DNA of 64,000 nucleotides, taken from Rhynchopus sp. YZ270_cl-10. Lineage: Eukaryota > Euglenozoa > Diplonemea > Diplonemida > Diplonemidae. The translations under genes were made by a program, and so were the position numbers. Positions 30,499 to 41,418 of the stretch are shown one piece after another (within the stretch, counting starts at the first letter, position 1; each line of letters opens with the position of its first letter). The stretch lies in NCBI GenBank assembly GCA_964035575.1, contig OZ037906.1, positions 930,001-994,000 on the forward strand, written 5' to 3'. Below the pieces are notes generated by a model, which was not told where the DNA came from, made no database searches, and saw nothing but the letters and a program-made list of their open reading frames with translations.

Positions 30499-31471
30499 AT
30501 GGGTTCGAAGGAGTCGAAGGAGACTCCCGTGGAGCCTGCGGGGGAGGCAAAGCATGTGGAGGACATCGGGGGCACGCGACGGCGGCGGTTCAGTACTGTG
30601 TCGCTGCAGCAGAGTGGGGTGGGGAGTGTGACGTCGCCGTCCTCGGTGCGGACGGGGGATGAGGAGGAAGGGGATGAAGAGCAGGGCGTGGTGGGGAGGG
30701 GCGTGGGTGGTGGTGGTGGTTCTGACAGTGTGACATCGTCGTCGTCGTCGTCGCCACGCTCGGTCCCAAGCGAATTCGAAATCGACCTCCAATCCATGGA
30801 ATTCTTCAAAATGGTAACCCTCTTCGAAGAAGGCGAAATCCGCGTCATGCACGAACGCTTTGTATCCATGGACCCCGACGAGAACTTTCTTATCCAGAGG
30901 GAAAAGATGATGGAGATAGAGGAGTTCAAGCACCACCCTTTGAGGGCGAGGATTATTTCGGTATGATTGGGGGTTTTTTTTGGCTAAGAGTGGAAGCGGG
31001 GGTAAAGATGTAACGTAGGACTGCATGGTTGGTGTCCACCCCAGTCATTGTAGCAAAAGGTACACTGTCATGAGAGGGCTTTGTATTTTTTAAAAAATCA
31101 TTATTTTCTCATCCACCAAAAACACAAATTCACAGCTTCTAGACCTTCCAGAATACGTCGATTTTGAGGCATTTCTGAAGTCGCTTTCGATTTTTGCGTT
31201 TAACACTTCGAGAGATGAGAAGAGCAAGTTTGCCTTTCGGGTGTGGGATATGGATGGGGACGGGGTTTTGAATGCTTCAGACTTAGAGGGGATGCTGAAG
31301 GCGGTTGTTGGCGAAGAGCTGGAGGAGGTGCACATCAAGCAAGTGGTCGAACGCATCATCGAAGAACAGAAAACACCACTGAACGACTCTGGCGAGATCA
31401 GCTACGACGCCTTTGTGAAGATCACCCTCGACGCAGAGCTCCATGAGAAGCTTACCTTCCCTATCCTCTAA
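30499..31471 (+). CDS. Calcineurin-B-like EF-hand protein with N-myristoylation signal (2 exons)
   Basis: Exons 30499-30960 and 31136-31471 give about 265 residues. MGSKESK fits an N-myristoylation site (Gly2, Ser6), as in calcineurin B and CHP proteins. A 95-residue Ser/Gly/Glu-rich extension follows, not found in normal CnB (about 170 aa). From residue about 97 the sequence follows the CnB plan: a degenerate EF1 (FVSMDPDENFLIQRE), degenerate EF2 ending VDFEAFLKSLSIF, then KSKFAFRVWDMDGDGVLNASD. EF3 is the only near-canonical loop (Asp at 1, 3, 5; Asp instead of Glu at 12), and EF4 is reduced to LNDSGEISYDAF. Probably the regulatory subunit of a calcineurin-like phosphatase or a CHP/NHE-type partner with much reduced calcium binding. 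The intron contains a dispersed repeat copy. Confidence 0.85.
31006..31092 (+). repeat. Dispersed 'GATGCAAACC' repeat, copy 2 (intronic, 5'-truncated)
   Basis: Lies in the single intron of the calcineurin-B-like gene. It shares GTAGGACTGCATGGTTGG, GTGTCCACCCC, AGTCATTGTA and ATGAGAGGGCTTTGTATTTT with the copies at 24743, 40731 and 42966. Confidence 0.8.
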
Positions 31472-32106
31472 CGCCATTTTTATCATAACCTCGCGGAGAA
31501 CCCCGCTGTCTGCGGTCGAGTAGTTCAAACTCCTCCCCCTTTTTTTTGACCCGCGGGAGTGTCAGTGTGCCTGTGTCCCAGAGGCGTTTGCACTTCGCTT
31601 TTGAAAAGATCGAATACAAATTCATCTTTTTTTTTAGGTATTTCTTTTTTGTTCCAGTTTACACTCGAAATGAAAAAGAACACCTAATCTTGCCCGACAA
31701 TGGAGCCTAATTTTTTGCCTTACCAAAATAGCGCTAAGCCCCCTCTCCCTTTTTTTTCTGATCAGTTGTCCAGTCAGAGGCTGGTTGGGGAGGAGAGTTG
31801 ATGTGAAGCTACATCTGCCGTGTCATGTTTCATCTTGAGTTTGGTTGCGGAGCTTGCGCCAATTTGTGAACAAAGAGTTCAGAGAGAGGGGTTACTCCTT
31901 GCGCACTTTGTACGTGAACGTCCCCCCCTCAGTTTCCTTTGTAGCTTCTTCGCTCTTTGTCATCATTTGTCAAGCAATACGTATTTCTTTTTTATCCAAC
32001 TTCGAAGTCCATACGCTGTATTCGGTTCATCTAACAGTCTCTCTTACTCTTTTCCCATCAAAGGTTGAGCAAAAAGATATACACAAAACCGCCAAAAAAA
32101 AAAAAA
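31472..32106. other. Intergenic spacer
   Basis: AT-rich. It contains CTGTGTCCCAGAGGCGTTTGCA near 31570, related to short segments near 12605, 14966, 41030 and 57375. The acceptor CCCATCAAAG (AG 32062-32063) precedes the kinase gene. No gene seen. Confidence 0.45.
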
Positions 32107-32820
32107 ATGGTAATTTTTGTCGGCCTAACCGGCGGAATCGCCTGCGGGAAGAGCACAGTCTCAAAAATGTTCCTTGACGAATCCGTTCAGATTGTTGACG
32201 CCGACCAGGTTTCCCTGGAGGTAATGGCACCCGGAACTGCCTTGGCCATTCAGGTTGCTGAGGCGTTTAAGGATGAACCTGGGGTGCGTGTTGCTCATGA
32301 TACTGTTGACCGACCGGTTCTTGGTGATGTGGTCTTTAAGGATGCAGCAAAACGGAGGAAGTTGGTGAAGATGACACAGGGACCGATTTTTTTCGGGATT
32401 TTGAGGAAGATGTTGTCTGCGTGGTGGAATGCACCTTCGCGTGATAGTGTTGTGGTGTTGGATCTGCCGTTGTTGTTTGAGACGCAGGTGTTTACCTATT
32501 GTTGTGAGCAGATTGTGGTTGTCTCGTTGCCGGTTGAAGAGCAGATGGCACGCCTGATGAAAAGGAATGAATATACAGAGGATCAGGCAAGAAGCCGGAT
32601 TACTGCGCAAATGCCGACCTCAGAGAAAATACGTCGTGCAACGCACGTTATAGACAACAGTGGATCGCTAGATTCTACGCGTCTCTCAGTACAGACTGCA
32701 CTAAAGGATTTCAAGCAAAACCAACGTCTTCTCTCTCCGCTAGGAACACTGCAGCTCGTGTTGGTCGTGGCGATAACGGGGCTGGCATACGTTCTTGCAA
32801 CGAAGGCTGCGTTGATTTGA
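32107..32820 (+). CDS. Dephospho-CoA kinase with C-terminal membrane anchor
   Basis: 237 residues; ATG at 32107 is the first in the open frame after the acceptor at 32062-32063. The P-loop GLTGGIACGKST sits at the N-terminus as in all CoaE/DPCK enzymes, followed by VDADQV (substrate-binding Asp), a LID-type region LMKRNEYTEDQARSRI and the conserved late segment THVIDNSGSL. The enzyme phosphorylates the 3'-hydroxyl of dephospho-CoA with ATP, the last step of coenzyme A synthesis. Length to residue about 212 equals the family norm. Beyond that is a hydrophobic helix (LQLVLVVAITGLAYVLA) ending six residues from the terminus, a tail-anchor arrangement that would hold the kinase on an organelle membrane facing the cytosol. 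Single exon. Confidence 0.92.
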   Translation: MVIFVGLTGGIACGKSTVSKMFLDESVQIVDADQVSLEVMAPGTALAIQVAEAFKDEPGVRVAHDTVDRPVLGDVVFKDAAKRRKLVKMTQGPIFFGILRKMLSAWWNAPSRDSVVVLDLPLLFETQVFTYCCEQIVVVSLPVEEQMARLMKRNEYTEDQARSRITAQMPTSEKIRRATHVIDNSGSLDSTRLSVQTALKDFKQNQRLLSPLGTLQLVLVVAITGLAYVLATKAALI

Positions 32821-33069
32821 TGGAGAAAAAAAAAGGGGGGTTTCTGGGATTTTGATACCACGCTTTGTGCAAAATAATTGCGGGCGTTTTCTATTAAAAA
32901 AATGTCTCTGTTTTCCCCATTTTTTTGCCACATCGAAAACACTTCCCCCTTTAGGATTTTCTCCTAAAAACCTACATAACCATCTTTAGTATCCAATCCG
33001 CACCCCCTTCCTTACCAAACCTCCAGGTACACAGCAAAACCCCCCTCTCCGTGCTCTTCTCTCTCGGGG

Positions 33070-33811
33070 ATGGGGCTTCAGGTGGAGGGTGAGTACCGTG
33101 GGTGTCTGCGGCGGGTGGACAGTGCGAGTGGGAGGCGTTCTGTGGTGTGGGCGGACCACATGGGGAGCTCGTTGTCGACGACGTGTCTTGACGTCATCGA
33201 GTTTGAGGAGCCGACAGCGGGGGCAGGGGCAGGGGCAGGGCGTGGGGGTGTGTGCAGACAAGAAGACGAAGAAGAAGAAGGCGGCGAGGCAGCCCAGCCG
33301 CAAGAGAGCCGCGCCCGTGGCGGCTCCTTCCGCAAGCAACACGGCCACTGGCTTGTCTCCCCCCTCCCTTCCATGCACCAGACACAAGACCCTTCCAAAG
33401 GAAAGTTCTCAAAACCGCCCGAGGCAAGCACCCCACTCAACCTTGAGGTATATTACTAAAAACGGTTTAAAAAAAACATACAAAACAAAACAATACAGGC
33501 AAGCTGTGACGGATGCATCATTCTCTGAGCATTTGAAGAAAAGGAAGGAGGGTGAGGAAGAAAGGGTGGTTCGCTTACCAAAAATTCCTGAGGATGGGGC
33601 TTTTTTTTATTGCCTTTTGGCAATCGGCAAAATGTACACTCTATTTCCGGCAACGCATTCAAAATACCCCGTCCTCGGACAGACAATTGTCGAAACTACA
33701 ACAAACGGCGAGCACACTACAGCATCAGAAGCGCACCACCTTTTACTCTGCACCGCTGCACCTCTGCTAACTAAGGAGACAGGTGGTTTGCGAAAAGCGT
33801 ACCAGGTGTGA
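33070..33811 (+). CDS. Small unrecognised two-exon protein
   Basis: Two frames in this GC-rich block are open and the gene model is tentative. I prefer ATG 33070 (acceptor CCTCCAG, AG 33025-33026) through 33447, donor GTATATTACTAA, then acceptor TTCTCTGAG and exon 33530-33811. This joins in phase to about 219 residues. The nearer acceptor (AATACAG, AG 33497-33498) would give a stop nine codons later. The N-terminal exon (GEYRGCLRRVDSASGRRSVV) looks like a small beta-barrel start, followed by an Ala/Gly- and Glu-rich linker. The second exon has a lysine/glutamate helix (HLKKRKEGEEERV) and a mixed segment (KIPEDGAFFYCLLAIGKMYT). No family recognised. A GTGAGT donor-like site at 33089 is another possible exon end. 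Confidence 0.45.
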
Positions 33812-34399
33812 GGGGGGAAGGTCTTTCTTTACTTCAATGAGACCCTACCCCTCCCCTTTTCGCCCCTATATTCCCGCCCGCGATATCACGCCCCCGTCTA
33901 ACGATTTTACAGTGTTAGTTTGAAACCCCCCCACCCTGATGGGAGCATTGCCAACAATCGCGCAGTGTGTGTGTGTGTGTTTGATAACTAATAGGGGGTA
34001 ATTCTTGCGCAGAATATGGCCCCAATGTGTGTGTGTGTGTGCTAACCTCCCGATTTTGTTCCCATATTAGCGTGCATTATGTGCATGCTGACTGTTTTCT
34101 GATGGTATAATACATTAGAATACACCGTGGCGTGGTTGAGGCAAAGAACGTGGTGAGTGGTGGGCACCGTGTATTTGATTGAGAATCTTTCCAATATTCT
34201 TTTTCTGCAAAGTTGACGGAGCACAGAAGAGGTGTTTTTATCTTACCAATTTTTTCTCTTTTTTCTTTTGTTTTTGCGTTAGTGTCTGCAATAAGCAGCA
34301 CAAAAAACAACTCTCATTTGAGCTGCGTGCATTGAGGGTAGAGGGGGTAGGTCTTAGCAGATGCTCTGTCTATTCATCCATCCCTCCTCTCCCCCTTTT

Positions 34400-34442
34400 A
34401 AGGTGACCAAGCACAAGAGGCTTAGGCCCATCTTGCAAACCT
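34400..34442 (+). repeat. Dispersed hairpin repeat
   Basis: AAGGTGACCAAGC, loop ACAAGAG, GCTTAGGCCCATCTT, GCAAAC. Sense orientation, in the gene-poor island. Confidence 0.7.
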
Positions 34443-34598
34443 TTTTTTCTTTTTTTTCTGCGCATGAAGTGTGATTGGAAACTCAACCGATTAGTCTGCA
34501 CTACTCACGACTTTTCCTTTTGTTTACTCCCTTTCACCCAACTGCACTACTCAGGCAAGTTATCTATATGCCTGCGATCAACGAAAAAGACATACCAT

Positions 34599-34692
34599 AA
34601 TCGTAAAAATTATCGACCGTAAATAGGTTCGACCTTTTCAGGATTTTTCTAGAAGTTCGACCTTTTTTACGGTCGAACATTTTTACGATTAC
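34599..34692. repeat. Long imperfect palindrome
   Basis: AATCGTAAAAAT and CGACCGTAAA on the left match TTTACGGTCG and ATTTTTACGATT on the right. GGTTCGACC and AAGTTCGACC lie in the centre. No coding capacity. Confidence 0.7.
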
Positions 34693-35632
34693 GGTAGGCA
34701 GTTCATTTCTATTCTCTTTGCCATTTGAAAAGTTGGTGTAAAAAAAAAATGTCTGGAAAAAAAAATTGTGAAGGAATTCCACACACCAAACCTATCTCAT
34801 CCCAGGAAGTGCCCCTGGGGTTCCGCCTGGTTCCCCATTTTTGTTCGCCACCTGACGAATGCGGAACCTTGAGGACGGAGTACCGGTAGTCCATGAAACG
34901 GGGATAGGGGAGGTGCTCAGCTGCTTTTTTTTTTATCGTCAAAAAAAAAAAAAAAAATCCCCACATTTTTTTGTTCTATCTAGAAACCTATCTTCATCCT
35001 TTTCCCCATTATTTTATACAATGCTGTACGATAACGATTACAAAGTGCTTTTCTTCATCCAAAAAAATCATTCTTTTCCTTCTTTGGTGGCTAAGCAAGG
35101 CTTAGGTTTTAAATCTTACCCATTTTTTTTTAAAAGATGTGTATACACGAGAGGTACATTCATCTTTCAAACTTTGTTTAGGTCGTTCCATAGCTCGTCT
35201 CTGAGGATGTTCTTTTGCACTATTACCCTTTCTTTATTTGTGTGTTTTTTTTTTTACCTATCACATCAAGCTTCCCCTGACCCTCAAATCCCCCCCCTGA
35301 TTGCTGTAAATTTTTTTTTAAAAAACAGCTTGGTCTGCTTCTTGCGGATCGGTTCGAAGACGAACTGCAAAAGAGGACCGCTTTTTTTTCTTTTTTTTAT
35401 ACCCCAAGCAATCCTAAATTCCTCTCTTCCTGATTTGTTTTTAGAAGGTAAAAAAAAAAGCTCGGCTAAACAGCAGGTTTAGCTCTAGTCTGATAAAACC
35501 TATTTCTTCCCCTATTCTATGGTTTGATAACCCCGGGTGTGCCAAAAAAATCTCTCAATCGTTATGTCAAAGACCCTATCTTTGAAGAACATACTGGGTC
35601 AATTCCGTTTTTCGGTATTTAAAAAATATGGC

Positions 35633-36674
35633 AGCGTCCGCGAAAGACCCCCCCCTAAAGCTAACATCCATGCTTATTGGTATTTCACTAATTAAAATTT
35701 TGGTATTTTATAAGATTTTTTTTTAAAATGAACTCAGAGTTAAGTTTCTGAGTTCATTAAAAAAAAAATCGGTGAAAAATTCCGAGTAGGTATTAATTTA
35801 GATAGGAAAAGCTATGTCAACAGCTATGTGTCCCCTTATTTTACCTGTAAATACTAAGGATATACAAGGAAATCCTCACAAACACCCATATAACCACCCA
35901 TAGAACAACACAACAGGGGGAAATGTAATCAGCAGCCAAAGCATTCGCTCAGGAGCTGAAAACCCGGCCTTTCCGAGGCCTAAAAAACTTCGCCGAGCTG
36001 CAGGTGTATGCAGGGGTTCACTGGCAGGGGGGCAAAGGGTGGGGCGCGAGGAGCTGGATGCGCGAGGTGTGTAGCTCGAAGCATATGTCCCTCCATATGC
36101 AGAAGACAACCACCAGGAGAAAAGGGGCGTCCGCCGTTTACTACTCCTGTAGTTGCATCAGCGACACCCTCAGGAGGACAGTGACAGCGAGACGGAGGAG
36201 GAAGAGGAGGAACAGGCGGACAATTGTCTATAACTCTTGGAGAGACTCATCACTGAGGTCAATAGGGTCACTCAAAAAAGGGGGTTTTCTGCGAGAAAGT
36301 CGACGTCGCCGCAGACGACCCGGAGCGTGAAGCTCTTTCGCGCTCTATTTAGAGTGTTCGGAGGGGACGACAAGCCTCCACCCCCCTTTCCTACCCCCTT
36401 TTTGATAATGGGTTTAGAGACAGATATTAGTGAATTCCTTCCTATATCCTTAGTATTTACAGGTAAAATAAGGGGACACATAGCTGTTGACATAGCTTTT
36501 CCTATCTAAATTAATACCTACTCGGAATTTTTCACCGATTTTTTTTTTAATGAACTCAGAAACTTAACTCTGAGTTCATTTAAAAAAAAAATCTTATAAA
36601 ATACCAAAATTTTAATTAGTGAAATACCAATAAGCATGGATGTTAGCTTTAGGGGGGGGTCTTTCGCGGACGCT
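35633..36674. mobile_element. 1.04-kb element with 232-bp terminal inverted repeats
   Basis: The left repeat (35633-35864) begins AGCGTCCGCGAAAGACCCC; the right repeat (36443-36674) is its near-perfect reverse complement. Each arm carries an inner hairpin (AATGAACTCAGA/TCTGAGTTCATT). The 578-bp core is more GC-rich and includes an open frame (about 35930-36330) with an Arg-rich end; I recognise no transposase, so it is probably non-autonomous. Long terminal repeats recall Mutator-like elements, but no target-site duplication is clear (AAAAAATAT left, AATTATCTT right) and the family is unassigned. High similarity of the arms suggests a recent insertion. Confidence 0.85.
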
Positions 36675-36946
36675 CCCAATTATCTTAGTTGTTTGGACAA
36701 ACCCAACAAGACATCCGCGGGGATGCGGATTAAACAAACGTTTTTAACATAGTGGAGCCCATCCTCGGGTGTCTACACACATCGCAGTATGCATCCTCCT
36801 TATTGTGAGGCCAATTTACACACCAACCAACCCCAAAGTTATGTTTTTTTTTCCAAAGGAGAAACAGTTCCTCCGATACGGTCGCCAATCACCCAAAAGG
36901 GTAATTGAGCAATAAAAACGAAAGACCTTTTCCCCACCTATCAGAC

Positions 36947-39906
36947 ACGGATGCTGCCAGATCTGGCCAGATTTGGGGGCCAATTTCCCAGATCTGGCTC
37001 GTTTTCCAGATGTGGAGATCTTGTTTCCAGATCTGGCCAGATCTGGCCAGATCTGGGAATCTGGGAAATTTTTTTTTTCAAAAAAAAAAAAAAACTCCCC
37101 AGATCTGGCCAGATCTGGAAATCTGGCCAGTTTTTTTTTTCCCTCAGATTTCTGGCTATTGTCTCCCAGGGAAAGGGACTCTCGAATTTTTTTTTTCGCC
37201 CCTAAAAAGGGCTAATTTCGACGATTTGAGGCCATTTAAAGCAAAATTTGGCACTTTTGAGCATCTGTGGGGGTCTAAAACGTGGTTTTGCGAACCCGAA
37301 ATTTCATGGTTTTTACCAAAGACAAGTCGATTTTTGAAAAATCTCGAAAAAAAAAAATTTTTTTTTCCGGGAAAATTTTGACCCCTGAGCAGGGTTTTTG
37401 TGTACCAAAAAGTGCAAAAAAACGCAAGAGTCGGGTGTTTTGACGATCTGGTACCGCCATATGCAGTACAGGGGCCCACAATTTCGACTTTTTCTTAGCA
37501 ATTTCCTTCATAATTTTTTTTTCTTCGATTTCTGGCAAAGGCAAATCTCAGGCAAAAAAAATTCACCCCTGATAGTGGGTCCTTGGGTGTCCAAAGATGC
37601 CAAAAACACAAAAATTTTGATGTTTTGACCATCTGTGGGCGCCTAAAACGCACTTCTCTGCCCAAAAAATGAAAATCGATTTTTCCTTAGCGTTTTTATA
37701 GCCGTGATTTTTGGGTATTTTTTCGCAAAGGGAAAAAAAAAAATATCAACCAAAATAGTGGGTCCTTGGGTGACCAAAAATGCAAAAAAACGTTTTTTTT
37801 TGGTGTTTTGACCCTTCAGAACCACCCAAAACGCACTTTTGTGTACCAAAACACGCATATTTCAGATTTCCTCAGCAATTCCTTCACAAGTGCAAGGTGA
37901 TTTTTGACCAAACTAATTTTGTGCACTTTTTTTGTGGTCACGTAACGCTAAAATCCTCTCCGTGATGCGAGAATTACATGTGAGAATGCGATAATGATTC
38001 TCGCATGCGAACGCCCAAAACCACGAAGGAGGACGCAAGCAAGGCTTCAGTGCACTTAGGTACAGGATGCGTCGTTTTCAGTTACAAAAAAGGGTACTGT
38101 GAAGCGGTTGAGGCACACACACAGACCCGTTGCAAAATGCATCTGGGACCCACGCTAGACCCCCCAAAAGCTGTAAAACCATATATTTCCATCTCGCGAC
38201 CCCAGCGGATGTGGACTGAGGTGTTTTTTTTTGGGTGTTTAGAAAGGTTTTTGTCCGATTGGAGAATTTTTTCGGTAAGTGTTGCATTTTGTCCCCACTG
38301 AGTGTGCACTCAGAAAACACTCATCAATAAAACGACCTTTCTGTTCGGTAAAAAATAGTTATTTTCTATCGTAGTAGTGGGTTTGTCGTGCAGTGATGTT
38401 CTTTGTACCTGGAGAGTGGGCCGAGTGCAAGGTATGTTTTTAACCCCCCGATTTTCTCCCTTTTCGACATGTTCGCTATTTTTTAGCTATTTTTTTTTTT
38501 TGTCAACAAAAATGTCACTTTTACGTTTAAGGGGTACGGGGCGGCTTCTTGTTTGTTTGTTTGTTTTTTTGTTGTAGTCTCTACTTTTACATTCAATTTC
38601 TCTTAACAGGTACCCGAACCGACGACCCTTCATCATAACAGCGAAGCAGTGCCGACGGAAGAGCTGGTGCAATTATTTCAAAACCAGGTGGCGATCGTAA
38701 AAGTCGGGTTTATATACCAACTTTTCCATTAACCCACCCCATAGACCACCCTAATTATTATGAAACTCTTAGTCAGTCACTGCTATAGCCATTTAACCCA
38801 GGGAGCGTAGCTAGTGCAAGAAATTCGACTTCGGGATCCGGAAAGTCTGTCCTCTGCTTGCGGAGGACTAGGCACAAGAAAATATTGCGTTCCCCCAGAA
38901 AACTAATTTTTGTCACAGTAATTTTTGCCCAGGGCATGCTCTTGAAGCATGGCGGCTTGGTGTGAGAAGGGGCAGTGTATTGTTTTGTTCTAGATTTCAA
39001 CGGTTGTTAGAACGAGTCAAGTGGATGCTTATCTAAACACTGACTTTAGTACAGACCCGAGAGATCACACATGACTTTGAGGAAAGAACAAAGCAATGCA
39101 TCTGTACCCGCACGCCAGGTTGTAGTTACTTCAGAATTTTCTTAAGTTTGCATGAACGAGGAGGGGCGAATCATTCTTCGGGAACCATAGTTGTATACCA
39201 TGGAATGATTTTCTCAAAAACACCACGTGGGGGCTGAATTCAATCCCTTAAGAATTGCGAATTCAGCCTTTGTAGAAGGTACGTCTTACTTGTACTTGTA
39301 CTTGTATGCCGTGTCCACCCTTCTCGACCTTACCGGTTCACATGTACGAATAATATTAGGCAGTGGTAACACCCTTCTCAATTGTGCAAACTTAAGAATT
39401 TTCTGCTGTAACTTACCAAAATCGATTTTCTTTCACCCCAAACACCCGCAACACCCCACCTGCTACTTCGGTAGCCTGTGTTGTTGGGAGTTGGTTCTCA
39501 TGTTGATCCCCAGTGTTTTGCACTGCTTCTTCTGAGCCCAACGCTGTTTGGCCTGTCGACGTAATAAATACGAAGACAGGGCGGCGGTGCCAACAATTTT
39601 CCAATGATGTAACGTTTATCTGATTGATTTATCGTTTGATATACCTTGTGTGTCCTACTTCGTAACTTGCACACACGAGCAACGTTTATTGAACGGTACT
39701 TCAAGCGATACTTCGTTATGTCATTGGGGGTACCTGGAAAAAAAAATTTTCCCAGACGTCCCAGATCTCCCAGATGTGGCCAGATCTGGCCAGATCTGGG
39801 ACGTCTGGGAAAAAATTTTTTTTCAAAAAAAAAAAAAATTTTCCCAGATCTGGCCAGATCTGGGCGGCCCAGATCTGGAGATCTGGCCAGATCTGGCAGC
39901 ATCCGT
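36947..39906. mobile_element. 2.96-kb element bounded by ACGGATGCTGCC and CCAGATCTGG subterminal repeats
   Basis: The termini are inverted: ACGGATGCTGCCAGATCTGG begins at 36947 and its reverse complement ends at 39906. Flanking octamers TATCAGAC and GATCAGAG share the central six bases, compatible with an 8-bp target duplication as made by hAT-type transposons. Just inside both ends are many copies of CCAGATCTGG / CAGATCTGGC (36957-37135 and 39750-39896), the kind of subterminal repeat bound by hAT transposases. The interior has 3-4 diverged copies of a roughly 180-nt unit (about 37250-37900, GTGGGTCCTTGGGTG and CCAAAACGCACTT). A possible small spliced frame follows (38396-38431 joined to 38610-38732 by a GTATGT/AACAG intron). 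No transposase was recognised. Confidence 0.75.
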
Positions 39907-40626
39907 GATCAGAGTTACTAATTTTTTTTTTTTCTGACAGACCCGGCCTCCCCCCGAGTAGTAGTGTAGAAAAAAACAAAATAAAATCGATTTTTTTTTC
40001 TAAAATAAAATCACTACATCATCCCTCCCCCTTTCCCCCAGCCCTCGCTTTCTCTGCTTTGTTGGGAGGATAACCCTGGGCACTGTGAGGCTAAAAAAGT
40101 CTTCTTACCAACCTGTTTCTTTATGACACTGCAGTCGCGCAGTGTTTTTTTCCCCATCTCTCAAGGTGGGGAGGGTGTCTGTCTACACCCCCTTTTTTTT
40201 ATAAACTTTTGCATCTTTTCTTTATCTCCTTTTCCCCCTTTCTCTGAAAGTGTTGTGATGCGGACCCTCTTCCTTTCTCTCTGTTTTTTTGGCCTTAAAG
40301 AGGTTTCCTCTTCACTGCCAGGTAGTCAGTGGGAGCGTATTGCAGTAATGAAAATATCACCACAGAATATTTATTACACACTTTACGCACAAACAAAGGG
40401 AGGGGTCAATGCTTATAGCGGCAGCTAGAGAGATGTCTCATGTATTGTTGCTGCTTTCCCTCTTTCAGAGTTAAGAGGGGGGGGAAAAGGGGGGATTTTA
40501 CAACGTGTCTTTTTTCTCTTTTTTTGTTTAAGTTTTTTTTCTTTTTTTCTTTGAAAAAGAAGGGACCATTTTTTGATTCCCACACCTACTTTCAATTCAT
40601 TGAATGTATGTTGCAAATACTCTTGA

Positions 40627-40672
40627 TCAAGGTGACTATGTATGAGAGTCTTAGGATCATTTTACAAACTTT
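40627..40672 (+). repeat. Dispersed hairpin repeat
   Basis: AAGGTGACTATGT, loop ATGAGAG, TCTTAGGATCATTTT, ACAAAC. Sense orientation; the stem is partly eroded. Confidence 0.6.
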
Positions 40673-40730
40673 TCTTTCCTTTTGTCAAACTCTGCTGTGT
40701 GTCATGTGGACCTACCATTCTTTCTTTTAT

Positions 40731-40803
40731 CAGATGCAAACCACGAAATGGATTGTAGGACTGCATGGTTGGGTGTCCATCCCCCGGTACACCCGGTTAT
40801 GCA
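40731..40803 (+). repeat. Dispersed 'CAGATGCAAACC' repeat, copy 3 (3'-truncated)
   Basis: Preceded by TTTCTTTTAT and beginning CAGATGCAAACCACGAAAT, it continues TTGTAGGACTGCATGG and ends after CCCGGTACACCCGGT. The TTTTATCAG before ATG resembles a splice acceptor followed by a start codon. Confidence 0.85.
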
Positions 40804-41023
40804 GGAGGAGAAAGGGAGAGGCACAGTGTCTGACGTGGTTGTAGTGTAGCATAGCCTACACTGGCCACAAGACAAAGAATTTTTAAATTCATTTGCCCTT
40901 TGGGGCCACTATGTTGAACCGCGTCTTCAGAGTGATTGGTCGATACAGCAATACACAACAACAAAAAAACATACATCAGGACCGTGAATAGGACGGATAT
41001 TATTTTGTTCAGCAAATTTTGTT

Positions 41024-41063
41024 TAGTGCCTGCGTCTGCCGATGAACGGTGAGGCGTTTGCAC
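41024..41063 (+). repeat. Short dispersed repeat 'GCGTCTGC...GGTGAGGCGTTT', copy 1
   Basis: CTGCGTCTGCCGATGAACGG followed by TGAGGCGTTTGCACC matches 57373-57412; more distant relatives lie near 12605, 14966 and 31564. Confidence 0.65.
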
Positions 41064-41418
41064 CTTTCAACTTTTCTTTTCTCAGAGGAGCGTTAAGTAT
41101 CAAGGTAAATCGATGTTGGTCGAACCTTTCCCCCCCAGACACTCTGGTTTAAGGTCTCATAATTACTCCACGAAGTGTATCCCCCCTAAAAATAGTCTCC
41201 CCCCGTCGTTTGCTGCCGTCGTTGCGTGGGGTGATGAGTTTTGCACTCCCCCTCCCTTTACCCCAAATCCGTTTATGTCGGTCTCTGTTTTTTTTTTTTC
41301 TGTGTCGCGATCTTTCCCTCAGGGGGAAAAAAAAGGGGGGGCGGGAAGTCTGTTGTGTGTTACGTCACAAATTGCAGAAACCCTAAAAAGTCATTTACCC
41401 CCCTCCTCTTCTTTGTAC

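Larger units (their letters stand above)
33812..35632. other. Intergenic repeat-rich region, left part
   Basis: AT-rich with (GT)n tracts at about 33966-33980 and 34026-34040, a long palindrome at 34599-34692, and hairpin-family copies at about 34400-34442, 35087-35130 and 35138-35182. No credible gene on either strand. Confidence 0.5.

Noticed and set aside
38773-39000. 75-codon minus-strand frame inside the 3-kb element
   Set aside because: Short, no recognisable domain, no repeat in the window. Reported only as part of the element.
36940-39900. CRISPR-like array from the repeated CCAGATCTGG
   Set aside because: Units are palindromic, irregularly spaced and confined to both ends of an inverted-repeat element in a eukaryotic sequence. 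They fit subterminal transposase-binding repeats.
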